Below, one piece after another: positions 11,501-22,022 of a DNA stretch of 64,000 nucleotides; within the stretch, counting starts at the first letter, position 1, and every line of letters begins with the position of its first letter. The DNA comes from Oreohelix idahoensis (Eukaryota > Mollusca > Gastropoda > Stylommatophora > Oreohelicidae), in assembly GCA_024509875.1 (NCBI GenBank), contig JAMPIV010012235.1, positions 310,001-374,000 of the forward strand. The letters are read 5' to 3'. Both the position numbers and the translations under genes were made by a program. The notes beneath the pieces were generated by a model, which did not search any database, was not told the origin of the DNA, and saw only the letters and a list, made by a program, of their open reading frames with translations.

Positions 11501-13086
11501 GCATGGAGTATCCACTGCAACCCACAGAATCCTTTAAAGATGTCAAGTTCGGCGACAATCGCTCACCAGAACAACAAACAGAAACCAGGGCTCTACTAAA
11601 ACAGTACAGTGCAGTCTTAACGGATGTACCTGGTCGAACAAATCTCATTGAATTTGATATGAAATTAACAAACGAGACCCCTGTTCAAACCAGAGTTTAC
11701 CCCATCCCGTACGCTAAAGCTGATGCACTTCGCGGAGAAATAGACAAGCTGCGTCAGGCAGGAATTATCAGTGAGTCTACATCTCCTTACAGTTCCAGTG
11801 TAGTGCTGTTGCAGAAGCCCAATAAGGAAGTTCGGCTGTGTATAGATTACCGGCTGCTAAACGCTGTAACGGAATTCCAGCCCGAACCGCTCCAAACTGT
11901 TTCTGAGTTGTTCACCAAGCTCAGCAAAGCTAAGATCTTCTCCAAGATTGACCTCAGTAAAGGTTATTATCAAATACCAGTCAAGGAGGAAATTAAACCT
12001 TTGTTAGCTTTCAGCACTAGTGAAGGACATTACACATTTAACGTGATGCCGTTCGGTTTGCATAACGCACCAGGAGTGTTCACCAGGATGATGAGGAAGC
12101 TTCTAGAACCTTTGCAAAGTCCCCATATCCATAATTTCATGGATGACATCTTAATTGCATCGGAAACCTATGAAGAACATATTGCTACGGTTGCTATGCT
12201 CCTCAGGAGACTACAGGAAACGGGTCTCACAGCCAGACCTAGCAAATGTCTCATCGGGTTTGAACAGTTAGACTTCCTGGGGCACACTATTTCTCACGGA
12301 TGCAGTTGGCCTATTAAGAAGAACGTGGAGAAAATAGCTGCAGCAAAAAGACCCCGAACGAAGAAAGACGTACGTTCCTTCATATCGCTATGTGCATACT
12401 ATCAGAAGTACATCCAGAACTTCAACGGACTGACGGCACCTCTGACTGACCTCACAAAGAAAGGTTGTCCTGATAAGGTCATATGGGATCAAAAGTGCGA
12501 ACACGCGTATAGCACTTTGAAAGGACAGTTGTCTGCATACCCCATTTTGAGGTTGCCTGACCTCAAGAAACCTTTTGTACTGAGAGTCGACGCGTCAGGT
12601 CAGGGCATCGGGTCAACACTGCTTCAAGCCGATGACAGTGACCTGAACATGCTATTTCCAGTTGCCTATGACAGTCGGAAATTAAATAAAGCGGAACGGA
12701 ACTACAGCGTAGTTGAAAGGGAATGTCTTGCTCTGATTGACGGTATCAGACGCCATCATGAGTTTCTTTATGGTACATCTTTCACGGTGCAAACAGACCA
12801 CGCTCCGTTAGCATTTCTTGGTGCCAATAAAGAATTTAACGCTAGGATCATGCGTTGGGCCCTCCTTCTAAGCGTCTATTCTTTCAAAGTGGAATATATT
12901 CCGGGAAGACAGAATGTCGGGGCTGATTTTCTGAGTAGAAACTGGTCTACAGAGGAAGAAGAGCAAACTGAAGATACCACTCATCCTAAAATCACCAATC
13001 AGGTCACCTCCATTGTCAAAAATGAAAACATGAAAAATGGTTTCATGTCTAAAAGTGGGGACGATTGTGACGTACGTCTAGTTTGA
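8539..13086 (+). CDS. Gag-Pol polyprotein of retrotransposon 1 (order Gag-PR-INT-RT-RH)
   Basis: An intact 1515-residue frame. In order: a highly charged Glu/Lys/Arg coiled coil (about 1-115) with a 33-nt internal repeat; a retrotransposon Gag domain (about 148-300); a basic low-complexity stretch (315-410); an aspartic protease with LFDTG (Asp451); an integrase zinc domain (H623, H630, C660, C663); an integrase core with D693, D752 and E788 in DD35E spacing; a GPY/F-like segment (WQGPFTVLKK); reverse transcriptase with D1138 (KIDLSKGYYQ) and FMDD at 1200-1203; and RNase H with D1351 and D1420. It should assemble particles, copy the RNA into DNA and integrate it. There is no CCHC zinc knuckle in Gag and no chromodomain. 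The stop codon lies 21 bases inside the 3' LTR. The start at 8539 is the first ATG after the leader in this frame. Confidence 0.95.
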   Translation: MAERIKMRSILRLEAKEAGLDAEAANAFINQELEIYDAEQQRAEAERKAEQQRAEAERKEEKERTERREAQERADKKEAEERLLEQKKIEAEMETRRERERDKERQHQLALKALESRGTSTSTNGEPSSPQSQSMDLSSTQSAQLTAMSFSLESFPSPNEKIDSYLEKFERLANLYGLESTRWALKLSTSLKGNAYDVYTKLGPNQHDYDMLKKALLQQFEMTARKFLQLFRNSRKESTETFPQFSSRLTGYLTKCIELSDLPLSYEGLLELVLVEQIKSTLSNETRRFLAEQGAVRLEDILNKAERYSNAMAELPSTKRKPTDEPSRKQNLEQASYSSTSSQHYNQRDNNTQKPPQEKSKFYKTRYPPNNNSDQPNKPTWQRGHQGQGKGKTPTPGTSDQGKQTGANRIGCLHTASKGRVNVSDSQPEGDRPSTRGTVILNGTSTTCLFDTGLSFDCIVARHLVKPGQETEETVKLSGIFRSDAPRTLPIALVEIHSDFVRGVIKAAIMDDPIYPVILGCRYVFIGRPKEPIVPAVTTRGQAKKEREPAPNLLPNELKEAQQKDPTLAPCFKKLPMAKDPRHNGDIFSKDGVLYRRTGNPDTGNNQLLVPTQYRNQILEMGHSLPFSRHMGQNATIQRIKNHYWWPGMNSDIVRYVKSCAQCQRVAPKHLTPPVPMGQMPIVGTPFERVAVDIIGPLEKTKRRNRFILTLVDTCTMWAEAVPLPCTNSKHVAEALVQIFTRLGFPQQVLTDNGSQFRSLLMEEIFKILRAKHIHTSPYHPARNGLVERFNGTLTMMLRKLGQEKPEDWDQYISAALFAYREVPQASTGFAPATLLFGRPIKGPLEALLRSLTDQKADETVVSASKYVSELKERLKLGWDLATTNLKKARAKITKRYNKAAKERELQPGEKVLLLLPTGSNKLRIGWQGPFTVLKKISRTNYKISIKGKEKVFHINLLKKYLERPVPSSEHLLAVAIATEDEEDDDGCMEYPLQPTESFKDVKFGDNRSPEQQTETRALLKQYSAVLTDVPGRTNLIEFDMKLTNETPVQTRVYPIPYAKADALRGEIDKLRQAGIISESTSPYSSSVVLLQKPNKEVRLCIDYRLLNAVTEFQPEPLQTVSELFTKLSKAKIFSKIDLSKGYYQIPVKEEIKPLLAFSTSEGHYTFNVMPFGLHNAPGVFTRMMRKLLEPLQSPHIHNFMDDILIASETYEEHIATVAMLLRRLQETGLTARPSKCLIGFEQLDFLGHTISHGCSWPIKKNVEKIAAAKRPRTKKDVRSFISLCAYYQKYIQNFNGLTAPLTDLTKKGCPDKVIWDQKCEHAYSTLKGQLSAYPILRLPDLKKPFVLRVDASGQGIGSTLLQADDSDLNMLFPVAYDSRKLNKAERNYSVVERECLALIDGIRRHHEFLYGTSFTVQTDHAPLAFLGANKEFNARIMRWALLLSVYSFKVEYIPGRQNVGADFLSRNWSTEEEEQTEDTTHPKITNQVTSIVKNENMKNGFMSKSGDDCDVRLV
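13051..13061 (+). other. Polypurine tract of retrotransposon 1
   Basis: The sequence aaaagtgggga lies just upstream of the 3' LTR start at 13066. A purine run in this place primes plus-strand DNA synthesis in LTR elements. Here it sits inside the last codons of Gag-Pol. Confidence 0.65.
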
Positions 13087-15492
13087 CTAGTGAATTTTCC
13101 CTGATATGATGGATGATTTAAAGGGACCTTTAGCTTTTCATAACATTAGAACCCCTGAACATTTGTTGTAACTTTTCGTTTGCCAGAACGCATTCCACCG
13201 GGACTCATGTAGGATACAGCGACGAGATCAAAGAGACAGACCGAGGGATCTTAGGGGAGACTATCGGCGCTATCTAAGACAGTAGTTTTCCCTGATACGA
13301 GACGCAGTTGCTTGCCGCTAATTTCGCGTCTCGGTGTCAATCGAGGAACCGAGCGAACGGGGGAAAGCGAAACGGGCAGCAGCGAGCGGATACGAAGACC
13401 AGGGGGCGGCTTCTTCTCTTGATTTGGCGGTCAGATCCCCAAAAGTTCGTGAGATCAAATAAGTTGTCAAGTTTATCATGTCCCACTCAACTTACATTTC
13501 ATTTTAGCTAAATAGACCATGTAGAACTAGACACGTTATCACTCGCTGGCCAGACCTTTACAGAAGCACTAGCTTTATTGAAATCTTGTTATAGATTTTC
13601 CCCTGGATTTTATATATATTTGCAGTGATTTCTAATTCTGTGCAAAGCGGTAAAATATATATTGTGTAAAGTGATCAGTGGTCTAGTCATTCTATTTAAA
13701 GGGATTTTGTGTTAATTTAAATCTATTTAATTAAACCATCTCAAGAGTTCCAGTTTTAAATATAATGATCTATCTATTATATTATTTCAAAAGATAATAG
13801 ATGCTTAAATTAACTTTTAAAGTCGCGAAGGAATTTATAATTAATAAATTCAGTTAAGTCCTAGTTTTATAGATGTGGGTTTTTAACCACTAGAATTCGC
13901 GCAGTGTTTATTAAATACATAATTAAATACTCGAGTGTATTATAGGCTTAACGGGAAATTCATCGCGCTTTAGAAGGTTATTTGTTTTCGGTATATTACA
14001 TGTCTTTTTTTTCTTTCATACAGAGTGATCGTAACCTGTGCGATCCCAGCATTAAGAAAGCAATAAAGAAATCAATCTAAGCAAGGCAAAGCATAAACAG
14101 TGTGTAGAGTTCCCCTGACGCAGAACTTGTTGAGACTGTGTAAATTTTTAATCTTTGAGGCGATTCTATGTTTGGAATTCCGCTATCTAACTTATAGCAA
14201 AGAAAGCACACCCAAAGACAAATTTAACGCACCATCAAACAACTTAAGTCGTAACGGGAAGAAGAACACTGGCCCGAGCTTTGTTAGTTTACTGACACAG
14301 AGAGATAATTCATAATTTCCTGAACAGTGATGTGACTAGTTTTCTCACTGGACTTAAACCATACCTCACGGATAAAGTGTACCAGCACGCGTAAGAATTT
14401 TATTATCCGCGGCATAGTCAAATAGACCACACCATCCTCACCCCGGTATCAGAGACCGTGCCCTCCCATAGAAACTGTTATTAAGAAAAGAGACACAACT
14501 ACAGATTCATTTTCCAGCGATTACGGGACCCTTTTATGTGCTGACCGCCTACCCGATAATCTGGGGCTAGAACTTGAACAAACACTCATACATTTAGTTG
14601 AGGTGTAACTGCTGTTGTGTTATTCTATGGAGTGCAAGATTTTTTTTCACAATCGGTAAGTGAGAGCAAGATGAGTGAAGGCCTTTGCTAGCGCGTGTAT
14701 GAATGACGGGAAATTAATTCTTTTGTGTGACCATTTTGTTAACTTGCTTACCTGGTAACATATATCTTTTCTGTATACCCTACATTGTTCCTTTAAGTGG
14801 GATAGTTGATAATTTGTTAACTCTGTTTAAAACCACCTCCTTTCCATTTGCTTAGTAAAGGAAAGAACAGCTGGGAAGAACAGGTTTTTTTTTCTATCAC
14901 TTATACCTAACTTGGTAACACCTCTTTCAGAGTAATTAACTTTACTGTTAGGTTAACGTACCCGTGTTCCTGATATTATCTATCTCTGGACTGGGTTTGT
15001 CTTTGTCTAATGAGCGGGAAGGGCTTAGTCGATACCAATCTTCTTCACCCCCTCCCAAACTTGTTATTTGCATTTGTGTACTTATGATAATTTATGTAAT
15101 ATCTGATATTTTTAGTAATTGATGTTTAAAGTGAATAAAATCACCTAAACTCATTTAGTTCTGTGTGTTGGATATACCCAAAGCCCAACATTTCCCCTAT
15201 TCGTTTAATATAGTTTGTATCAACGTCGTGTGTGTGTTTGAAAACACCAAATCGGTGAGCGCGCAGATGCGAGTCTGGAAAACTGGCAAATAATTGTTTG
15301 ACCAGGAGAGTGAAAGAGAAGATTGAGAGACACTATTTGTCGTAAATAAGTCTGTCTTTACTCTCCTCCAGCACGCTGTGAAGTAACTATTAAATCTCTA
15401 CATTTCTATCACTGAGCTTTCCATCATCATTTTCCACTCTAAACCGGACCACTATTTCTACGACTCTTTTCTCTCAAAATAAATTTACGACA
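13066..15492 (+). repeat. 3' LTR of retrotransposon 1
   Basis: 2427 bp, nearly identical to the 5' LTR, followed by the target duplication catat at 15493-15497. It begins inside the end of the Gag-Pol frame, which terminates at 13086. Confidence 0.95.
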
Positions 15493-15497
15493 CATAT

Positions 15498-15834
15498 ATA
15501 TATATTTGACTTTTCAAACTGACTCTTTTAAGATAGTCTTATAGAGTGTTACTTGTGTGTGATTGTCACAGTGTTGTAAAGTACTGTGAAATAAATTAAA
15601 TTGTTTATCTGTCTGTTGTTGTTGTGACTTACACTTCATCATTTTCATAACCCTAGACATTCAACGTAGTCATCACAATATTTCAGAATAGGTCTGACTG
15701 AGATATATATATATATGTGGTAGCAAGTAAGGTTATCTGTAATACTCCACATTATTAGATACAGATACCTTCACAGCTGATCTCAGTCAGTACACTAGTC
15801 CCCTATAAATATTTATAACATCCCATTTTACCAC
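15498..15834. other. AT-rich spacer, no gene seen
   Basis: Short TA runs near 15497-15507 and 15700-15716 and otherwise unremarkable AT-rich DNA. No coding signal was found. Confidence 0.5.
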
Positions 15835-15946
15835 AGACTGTATTAATGGAAAATTAACAATGACTGATTCAACGTGATCCGCATTTGCGGCTGAGTTCAT
15901 GGAAGACTGACAATGACTGATTCAGATCGATCCATGTTTGTCATTC
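15835..15946. repeat. Diverged two-unit relic of the 53-bp satellite
   Basis: Two units carrying taatggaaaattaacaatga and tgactgattcaacgtgatcc align with the array at 2694-3222. They are the same length class but more mutated. They lie on the other side of the inserted LTR element, about 12.6 kb away. Confidence 0.8.
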
Positions 15947-16494
15947 GATTTCTTATCTATTTAAAGTCTGGCCCCTACTCTCCTTTATTTATTTAATGGA
16001 GCAAAGTATCTTCTTCAACCTTTGAAGGGTTATAATTAGGATGTATAGTGTTTACTTTTCCATAACCAATTACAGCCATGGGGAGTGTAATGCGCGCAAT
16101 TACAAGAGTTCATGAAAGTTAGGAAGCACGCATGAAGTACGAATGTTCACACTAGTTGTAACATGCAAGAAATTTAAAGTTTGTTCGACAAACTTATGTT
16201 GTTGTAAGCAAGTTGTTCGGGTACATCAAATGCGTGAATCCAGATGAGTGATTCGATCATGTGACATGGTTCAGTTCTCACTGATCCTTACTGAACTGGT
16301 TTTATTGGATTCCTCCCATCCCCCCATTGTTTTTAAAGAAGGGGCAGAACTCTGAGATGCAATTTCGAAGAGGGAGGGGCGCCAGGTCATATTGTTCTGC
16401 GTCAACCGCTCAAGATCTTCCATGTCGTCTTTATCACTTTAATCACCCAAGTTCTGTTCTTCGTGTGTATCTTTTTTTTTTTTTTTTTTTTTTG
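15947..16494. other. Spacer with a poly-T tract, no gene seen
   Basis: Contains a run of about 22 T at 16472-16493. The open frame at 16327-16575 reads across this tract and has no convincing motif except where it enters the LINE fragment that follows. Confidence 0.5.
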
Positions 16495-16790
16495 TGTGGC
16501 CTCCATCCACCTCTCTTAATGAGAATAAATGAAAGAAACGATAACAAGGTTGAACTTGAAGAAGCACCACTGTAAGATGTAGAATCCTACACATATCTTG
16601 GCAGCAATGTAGACAAAGTTGGAGGTGCAGACAATGATATCAAAATGAGAATGCAAAAAGCAAGAGGAGCTTTCATTACATTGGGAAACATATGGAGATG
16701 AAGAGAAATCAAGTCCAACACGAAAAAAAAAAGAATCTTCAACTGAAATGTCAAGTCAATTTTATTGTATGGCTCTGTGTCACGAGAGGG
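16495..16790 (+). pseudogene. RTE-like LINE fragment, end of the reverse transcriptase region
   Basis: From about 16577 the plus strand encodes DVESYTYLGSNVDKVGGADN, then IKMRMQKARGAF and a run ending in ILLYGS. This is the post-palm part of RTE-type LINE reverse transcriptases, the same kind as the TYLGCIV segment of the LINE at 42800-44010. Stops and frameshifts interrupt it. It encodes no catalytic residues and is a dead 5'-truncated or internal fragment. Confidence 0.8.
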
Positions 16791-18058
16791 TAGATGTTAT
16801 TGAAATTATAAGATATCCTGGACAAAAGTTGTATCAGGTGATACCAGGATAGTGCCAGATAAGAGACTGGTCTTAAAAGAAATACCCCCTTTTCTGAAAA
16901 GAATAAGGGTGTATCGGCAACAAAGGTAGGATCAAGCTGTATAAGTTTCCGGGTATGATGATATTATATGTTCCTGGATTCCTATGGGCTCCCTCTCAAG
17001 ATCCTCCTATGATTATATTATTATTATTATATAAATAACTCTGCTAGGGGTATTGACTAAATTATTTACCAACAAGAACTGTACTCAACTTAAATAATAT
17101 AAGTAAGTCTGCTGGCAAATATTTACAATTTATTTTTACAAGTGTTATTTTCAGCTTGAAAATCTTTCAAGAAAACTTAAAATCCAATCACAAATTTAAA
17201 TAAATAAACATTTGAAAAGTGTTCAAAAAATTATCCAGGTCTTTGAAACTGGTAGAATGTTCTCCCTTGGATTAACTCACTGTGGTTGTCGAAGGTTTGT
17301 ATATTAAGCTATTTTGTCACAGTTCTAGAAATTTGGTCAAATACTGACTAGGATGTTTTCCTAGCTAAAATGCACTGTTTATTCATCATTTGACAATCTA
17401 GTTTGTGGTGATGCTGGGTTAAACTGTACAGTAGCCTGGTGTGGCCACTTATCTTGAAGTCTTGATTTGGTAATCTGTTCCACCTTGGGTCTGGCAAGAA
17501 AACTGTGTCTCCTCCAGGCCTTAGGATTTTGGTATCAGTCCCTATGGCAATCAAAGGGCGCTCGCACCACTTGATCCTATAGTAGAGTCTGGCTCTTGAA
17601 GGTGGAAGTAATTGCAGGATACAACCTAAAAATATATTTAATTTCACCACTTTATTGCCTATCTCTATCTCTTTATCTCAGAAGTAGGAGATGAGAGATA
17701 GTTTCAGACGACAGAGTGCAGATAGACGCACAGGTCACATCAAGTCAGCATTAACATAAATCAGTTCACTGTGAACATATCTTCCTCCAATTCCTTAGTT
17801 ATAGCTTTCTGTACATGATTCGCCTCCATAAAGTTATTAGGTTTTGTGAAAAATACGAAGTAATAACTCAAATAATACATTAAAACAATTCCTTTCATCC
17901 TTCCTTATGTTACCAGTGTGTGGTCCATTCCCTCAAGAAATAATTCTTTAAATACTTTTCTAAAACTATAGACACACTCTTGCCACCATTCTCAATTCAT
18001 TTAAATACATACAGGTTTTGCGTTTGCCTCCAAAAATTTACACAGCCTAGCTATGGAA
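16791..18058. other. Unannotated stretch
   Basis: AT-rich DNA with no recognised protein or RNA. A 100-codon open frame on the minus strand (17348-17650) shows no motif that I recognise and could be chance. Confidence 0.45.
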
Positions 18059-18157
18059 GTGGTGCTTAGCTGGCAGGGAGGATAGTGTGATTCGCTTCCG
18101 TAGCTAGGCTGGGGTGCCGCACGGAAGGTCCTGGGTTCGATTCCCCGGTAAGCCACT
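18059..18157 (+). repeat. tRNA-like sequence, probable SINE head
   Basis: A perfect pol III B box, GGTTCGATTCC, is at 18134-18144. An A-box-like ttagctggcaggg lies at about 18066. The ends can pair (agtgg and gctta with taagc and cact), and a 7-bp stem cttccgt/acggaag fills the anticodon region. At 99 nt with a 17-20 nt loop it is too irregular for a working tRNA. A tRNA-derived SINE head or tRNA pseudogene fits best. Confidence 0.55.
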
Positions 18158-18212
18158 CACGTCTGTTGTTTTTCTGTTGTCTAGTTTTCTACTTCTTTAT
18201 TATTCACGAGTG

Positions 18213-20577
18213 CCTGATGTAGTGGTTTTTGATGGTATTGTATGGTTGTTATGTTACCTAGTGTAATGTATGAGGTCAGTTGCGAAGGCTCCTGAGATAA
18301 ATGTTTATGTGAATTACAGAAGGCCCTTCTTACTACCACTACGACCTCAAACAGATCTCTTTTACTATCATGAATGTTAGCTACGTTAAAAAGTCTAGGG
18401 TACTGAAATGTAATGTGTTGTAATAGAATATACAAACACACACGGTAATTAATAAGTCTAATAATATTAATAAAATCTATAACACACTGAACTAACTCAG
18501 ACTGTTTTAGTTTTGATTTTAACCATTTTTTTCTAAATTTATTAGTTCTGAACCAATGTTTTATTTTGGTCAGAACATATGAAATGTTATGGAGTTATAA
18601 ATGGAATGCATAAATATATGGCATAATAAAATGGAATTTGTGTACATAGGTATTTTATAAGACTGGTTAATATTAATAATATTTATAATGTCTCTGGGAG
18701 AACTATTACTGGATGTGCTGTTGGGGTGGTGTCATCACACCCACTCTGTGACTACAACAAGCTTTGTCCATTGACTTATAGACTGTAGTAGATGTTATAT
18801 TTCCCAAGAATTCAGTATATTTGTGATGGGGAAATATTTATAAATAGTTAAGAGTTCTGGTGAATCTTCAGCAGGCCACTTATTCACTCATCTTGTCTGT
18901 GAAGATCTGATACTGGATTCCTGTGGCCCACTCCTCTCGGTAGCTGGAATACAATGCTAGGCTGCACCGACACAAATGTTAGGCGGCACACACATCTGCT
19001 TGTGTATTCTTGATTAATTATGTGGCACTACCTTAGTGCCACAACAGAAACTCACAATTCTGAAACAAAATTTGTGCCATGTGTCAGTACTCTATCCACT
19101 GCACCACTCTTACACACAGCACAACACATCAACATTACACAGAATGGGTCAGATCTCTCTGACCAACGTAGCACATCTTACCCAGTTGTTTTCATATAGT
19201 ACCAGTTCCCCAAGACTGCATTGCATCTGAGATATGTTCAATAGTTTCCTTTTATTCAATAAGATAGGTGATATGTTCCCACTGATCTCAATAATAGATC
19301 CGCCTTCCATAGTCTTAGTTAGGCGTCCATATATTTTTTGTTTGTCTCTAGACCCTGAACTTGGGCTGGGGACCTAGAGCGAGCACTTACTTGTCGTAAT
19401 CATTTTATATGATATGGCAGTATCAATCACTCAAAATATTAAAATATACAAGATAAATGCTTTCATTCTTACCAGAATTCAGAATTGAGAACACAGTTAA
19501 TACTAGCAAAACTCAGCTGGGCTGCTGGCTATAGTATGGTGTCCCACTAAAATGTATGTAATATCTTCTGGGAAAACACCACTGGCAATAGCTAACTGTG
19601 TCCCTGGACAGACATATATCAAATGGCAAAAATGCGCGTCTCTATCCCGCTAATATAAATACATTTGTCCAATCACAGACTTCCCCCCTAACTTTTTCAA
19701 ATCTACAACCAAAAGTCAAATTTCAGTCAGATCTCAGTCAAGTATGTATTATTGTCTGTTGGTCCGTCTGTCTCTACTTGGTTTTTCACAAAAACACACT
19801 TGTTTCTTGGACCAACTATACACAAAACCTACACAAATCTGCCTCCTAAGTTATTTTTAGCCACAATTCTCCACCTTCCCCCTCTCGTTCATTACAGCTT
19901 GATTTTTGCATTTCCGTGTCTCAAGGACGAAAATTTGAAACTTTAGTGAAAGTATAAATAATACAGTCGCTAGTCTGATATGAACAACACAGTCTTTTGT
20001 CAATATCTTCCTTGTTATCTATCCGTCTGTATAATTTAAAGTATATTAGTTCTCTGCTTAAGATGGGCTATCAAACTAGCCAGGTTTTATATTCATAACT
20101 CTATTATTAAGAAAAAAACATATTTTTTTCTCAAGGTTAGTTTTTTTGAAATATGTTTGCGAACCTTCTCCCCGGCGTTTGCCGCTGAATTCAAATAAAA
20201 CGACCAAGTATCGTAAAACGTCCAAGAAATGACTGTTTCGAATAAGAGCTAAGGTCTTTTCTGTCCATTTCCTTACATTGTGTCAACTAGTGACGTGAAT
20301 TTTTTTTCTTTTACTACCAATTGCGTCTTTTAGCCTTTCTAGATTCAAACACGTGTTCAGTCATATTTTTCCTTTTTTATATCTCCGTTTCCCTCCCGTC
20401 TACAAAGGTTAAACCGTTTCGTCTGCACGTCTAACTAGTTAGTTTAAATGGCGGTAGGAAATGCGGGCATGGGCGAGCATGTCTCCTAGTATCTTACGCA
20501 TTATTTTTATCCCTACATTTTATCTTTATAATTGGAGATATTTTAACGTTGTATCACGGTAAATTCATCACACCTGA
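18213..20577. mobile_element. Solo LTR with 5-bp target duplication (cctga)
   Basis: The unit at 18218-20572 (2355 bp) starts TGTAGTGG and ends ATCACA. It is flanked by cctga at 18213-18217 and 20573-20577. A related copy lies at 37738-42799, sharing for example tgaggtcag followed by gaaggctcctgagataa, and an AATAAA preserved in gctgaattcaaataaa near 20187 and 42460. There is no internal region, so it is best explained as LTR-LTR recombination leaving a solo LTR. The parent family is unknown; its termini resemble those of retrotransposon 1 only in the TG and CA ends. Confidence 0.8.
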
Positions 20578-20613
20578 AAACATACATTTATGTGTGTGTA
20601 ATATTTATTTACT

Positions 20614-21116
20614 TAAAATCAGACATCGCAATTACTGACAATCAGATATTGCAAATGCTGAAAATCAGATATGGCAAATGCTGAGATCAGACATCGCAAA
20701 TACCGAAAATCAGACATCGCAAACACTGAAAATCAGACATCGCAATTACTGACAATCAGTTATTGCAAATACTGTAAATCAGATATCGCAAATGCTGAAA
20801 TCAGACATCGCAAATACTGAAAATCAGACATCGCAATTACTGAAAATCAGACATCGCAATTACCGACAATCAGATATCGCAAATGCTGTAAATCAGATAT
20901 CGCAAATGATGTAAATCAGATATCTCAAATGCTGTAAATCAGATATCGCAAATGCTGTAAATCAGATATCTCAAATGCTGAAATCAGACATCGCAAATAC
21001 TGAAAATCAGACATCGCAAATACTGAAAATCAGACATCGCAATTACTGACAATCAGACATCGCAAATGCTGAAAATTACAGATATCGCAAATGCTGAAAA
21101 TCAGAGATCGCAAATG
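20614..21116. repeat. Tandem array, about 22-23 bp unit (aatcagacatcgcaaatactga)
   Basis: About 22 copies of a short unit, mostly aaaatcagacatcgcaaata followed by ctg, with variants in atattgc/acatcgc and attactgac/aatgctga. The array begins 37 bp after the target duplication of the solo LTR. Unit length varies by one or two bases, so no reading frame is kept and it is not coding. Confidence 0.9.
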
Positions 21117-21522
21117 AACGTTGTAATAAAAAGCAGTAGACGCTTCGCGCGAGCTGTGTTAGCAAGTCAAGTTTACTCAAATCGTACATACAAATTTAAG
21201 AACATTAAACATTGACAACATATAAGCTTTAGAGACCCACCCCACTACATTTTGAGAAACAGTGACCACCATAAGACAGTTAACTGCTCCTGTACTGTTT
21301 TGTAACCCCTCGGCCACACCACAAGGCGAACTTTGCACATCTGCGCGCGACGATCGACCGCCAAAAGTAGCATTCAGCTATCGAGTATTCTGCTGTAAAA
21401 CCCGATAAACATTCGTGTAAAAGAACAACAAAAAAGTGACTGGAAAAACATCTGTCATCTTACACCACACATTTGCCAAACCTGAGTTTATTACTAAAAT
21501 AAAGCAGCTGAACGCACTAAAC
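21117..21522. other. Spacer, no gene seen
   Basis: About 400 bp of ordinary sequence with scattered CpG near 21145 and 21340. No coding or RNA signal was recognised. Confidence 0.5.
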
Positions 21523-22022
21523 CAGAGGTCGGCAACCGGTCAATCTTGATCTACCTATAGATCACAGGGGGTGACTTGGTAGAATCTTAGGGTGATAGAC
21601 AGGGTGAAGAGAAAGAATTTTGAATCTAGAGAAATTTTGGAGGAGCCTTTCCGCAGACATTTAACAGCGTGTCACCAGGATTACAAGTAGTTTTTTCCGC
21701 GTTTCCAGTCAAACTCACCAGTTAGCTTATTAATTAATACTACTCTGTTCGTGAACTGTATGCGGTAGGAACGCAATATTTTCTTTTAAGTGACTTTACC
21801 ATTCGGTAAAATATAGTTCATTTAGTTTGAAATCCGCACATCTTTTTTGATGGACTCGCAGGAAGTAGATCGCCCGGCAGAGATACAAGTTACATATTGT
21901 TGTACTTAACCCAAATTCCAAATTTTCTGGAACCTGAAAACTGACATGATTTTACCAAAAATAGATCCGTAGATAGCTGTTTCTAAAGTCGATCCCCATA
22001 GATCATGGGTTGTCTACCTCTG
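21523..22022. mobile_element. hAT-like non-autonomous element (MITE), 500 bp
   Basis: The left end is cagaggtcggcaacc and the reverse complement of the right end is cagaggtagacaacc, matching at 13 of 15 positions. The CAGAGGT...CAACC ends are typical of hAT transposons. Subterminal gatctac/tagatca motifs are mirrored at both ends. The expected 8-bp target duplication (cactaaac against ctgtatat) is poorly kept, which fits an old copy. It has no transposase frame. Confidence 0.7.

Larger units (their letters stand above)
5301..15497 (+). mobile_element. Complete LTR retrotransposon 1, Gmr1-like Ty3/gypsy type, with 5-bp target duplication
   Basis: The element spans 5306-15492 and is bracketed by the 5-bp direct repeat catat at 5301-5305 and 15493-15497. 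Two LTRs of 2428 and 2427 bp start TGTGACGTACG and end TTACGACA, so they carry the canonical TG...CA termini. By eye the LTRs differ by five substitutions (6070, 6647, 7103, 7232, 7575) and two homopolymer length changes, which indicates a recent insertion. Between them lie a leader of about 800 nt, one uninterrupted Gag-Pol frame, and a purine tract just before the 3' LTR. Integrase precedes reverse transcriptase in the polyprotein. That order separates it from ordinary gypsy elements and matches the Gmr1-like group. All parts needed for transposition look present. Confidence 0.95.

Noticed and set aside
18059..18157. Functional tRNA gene
   Set aside because: The 99-nt length, over-long anticodon loop and imperfect T stem argue for a SINE head or pseudogene.
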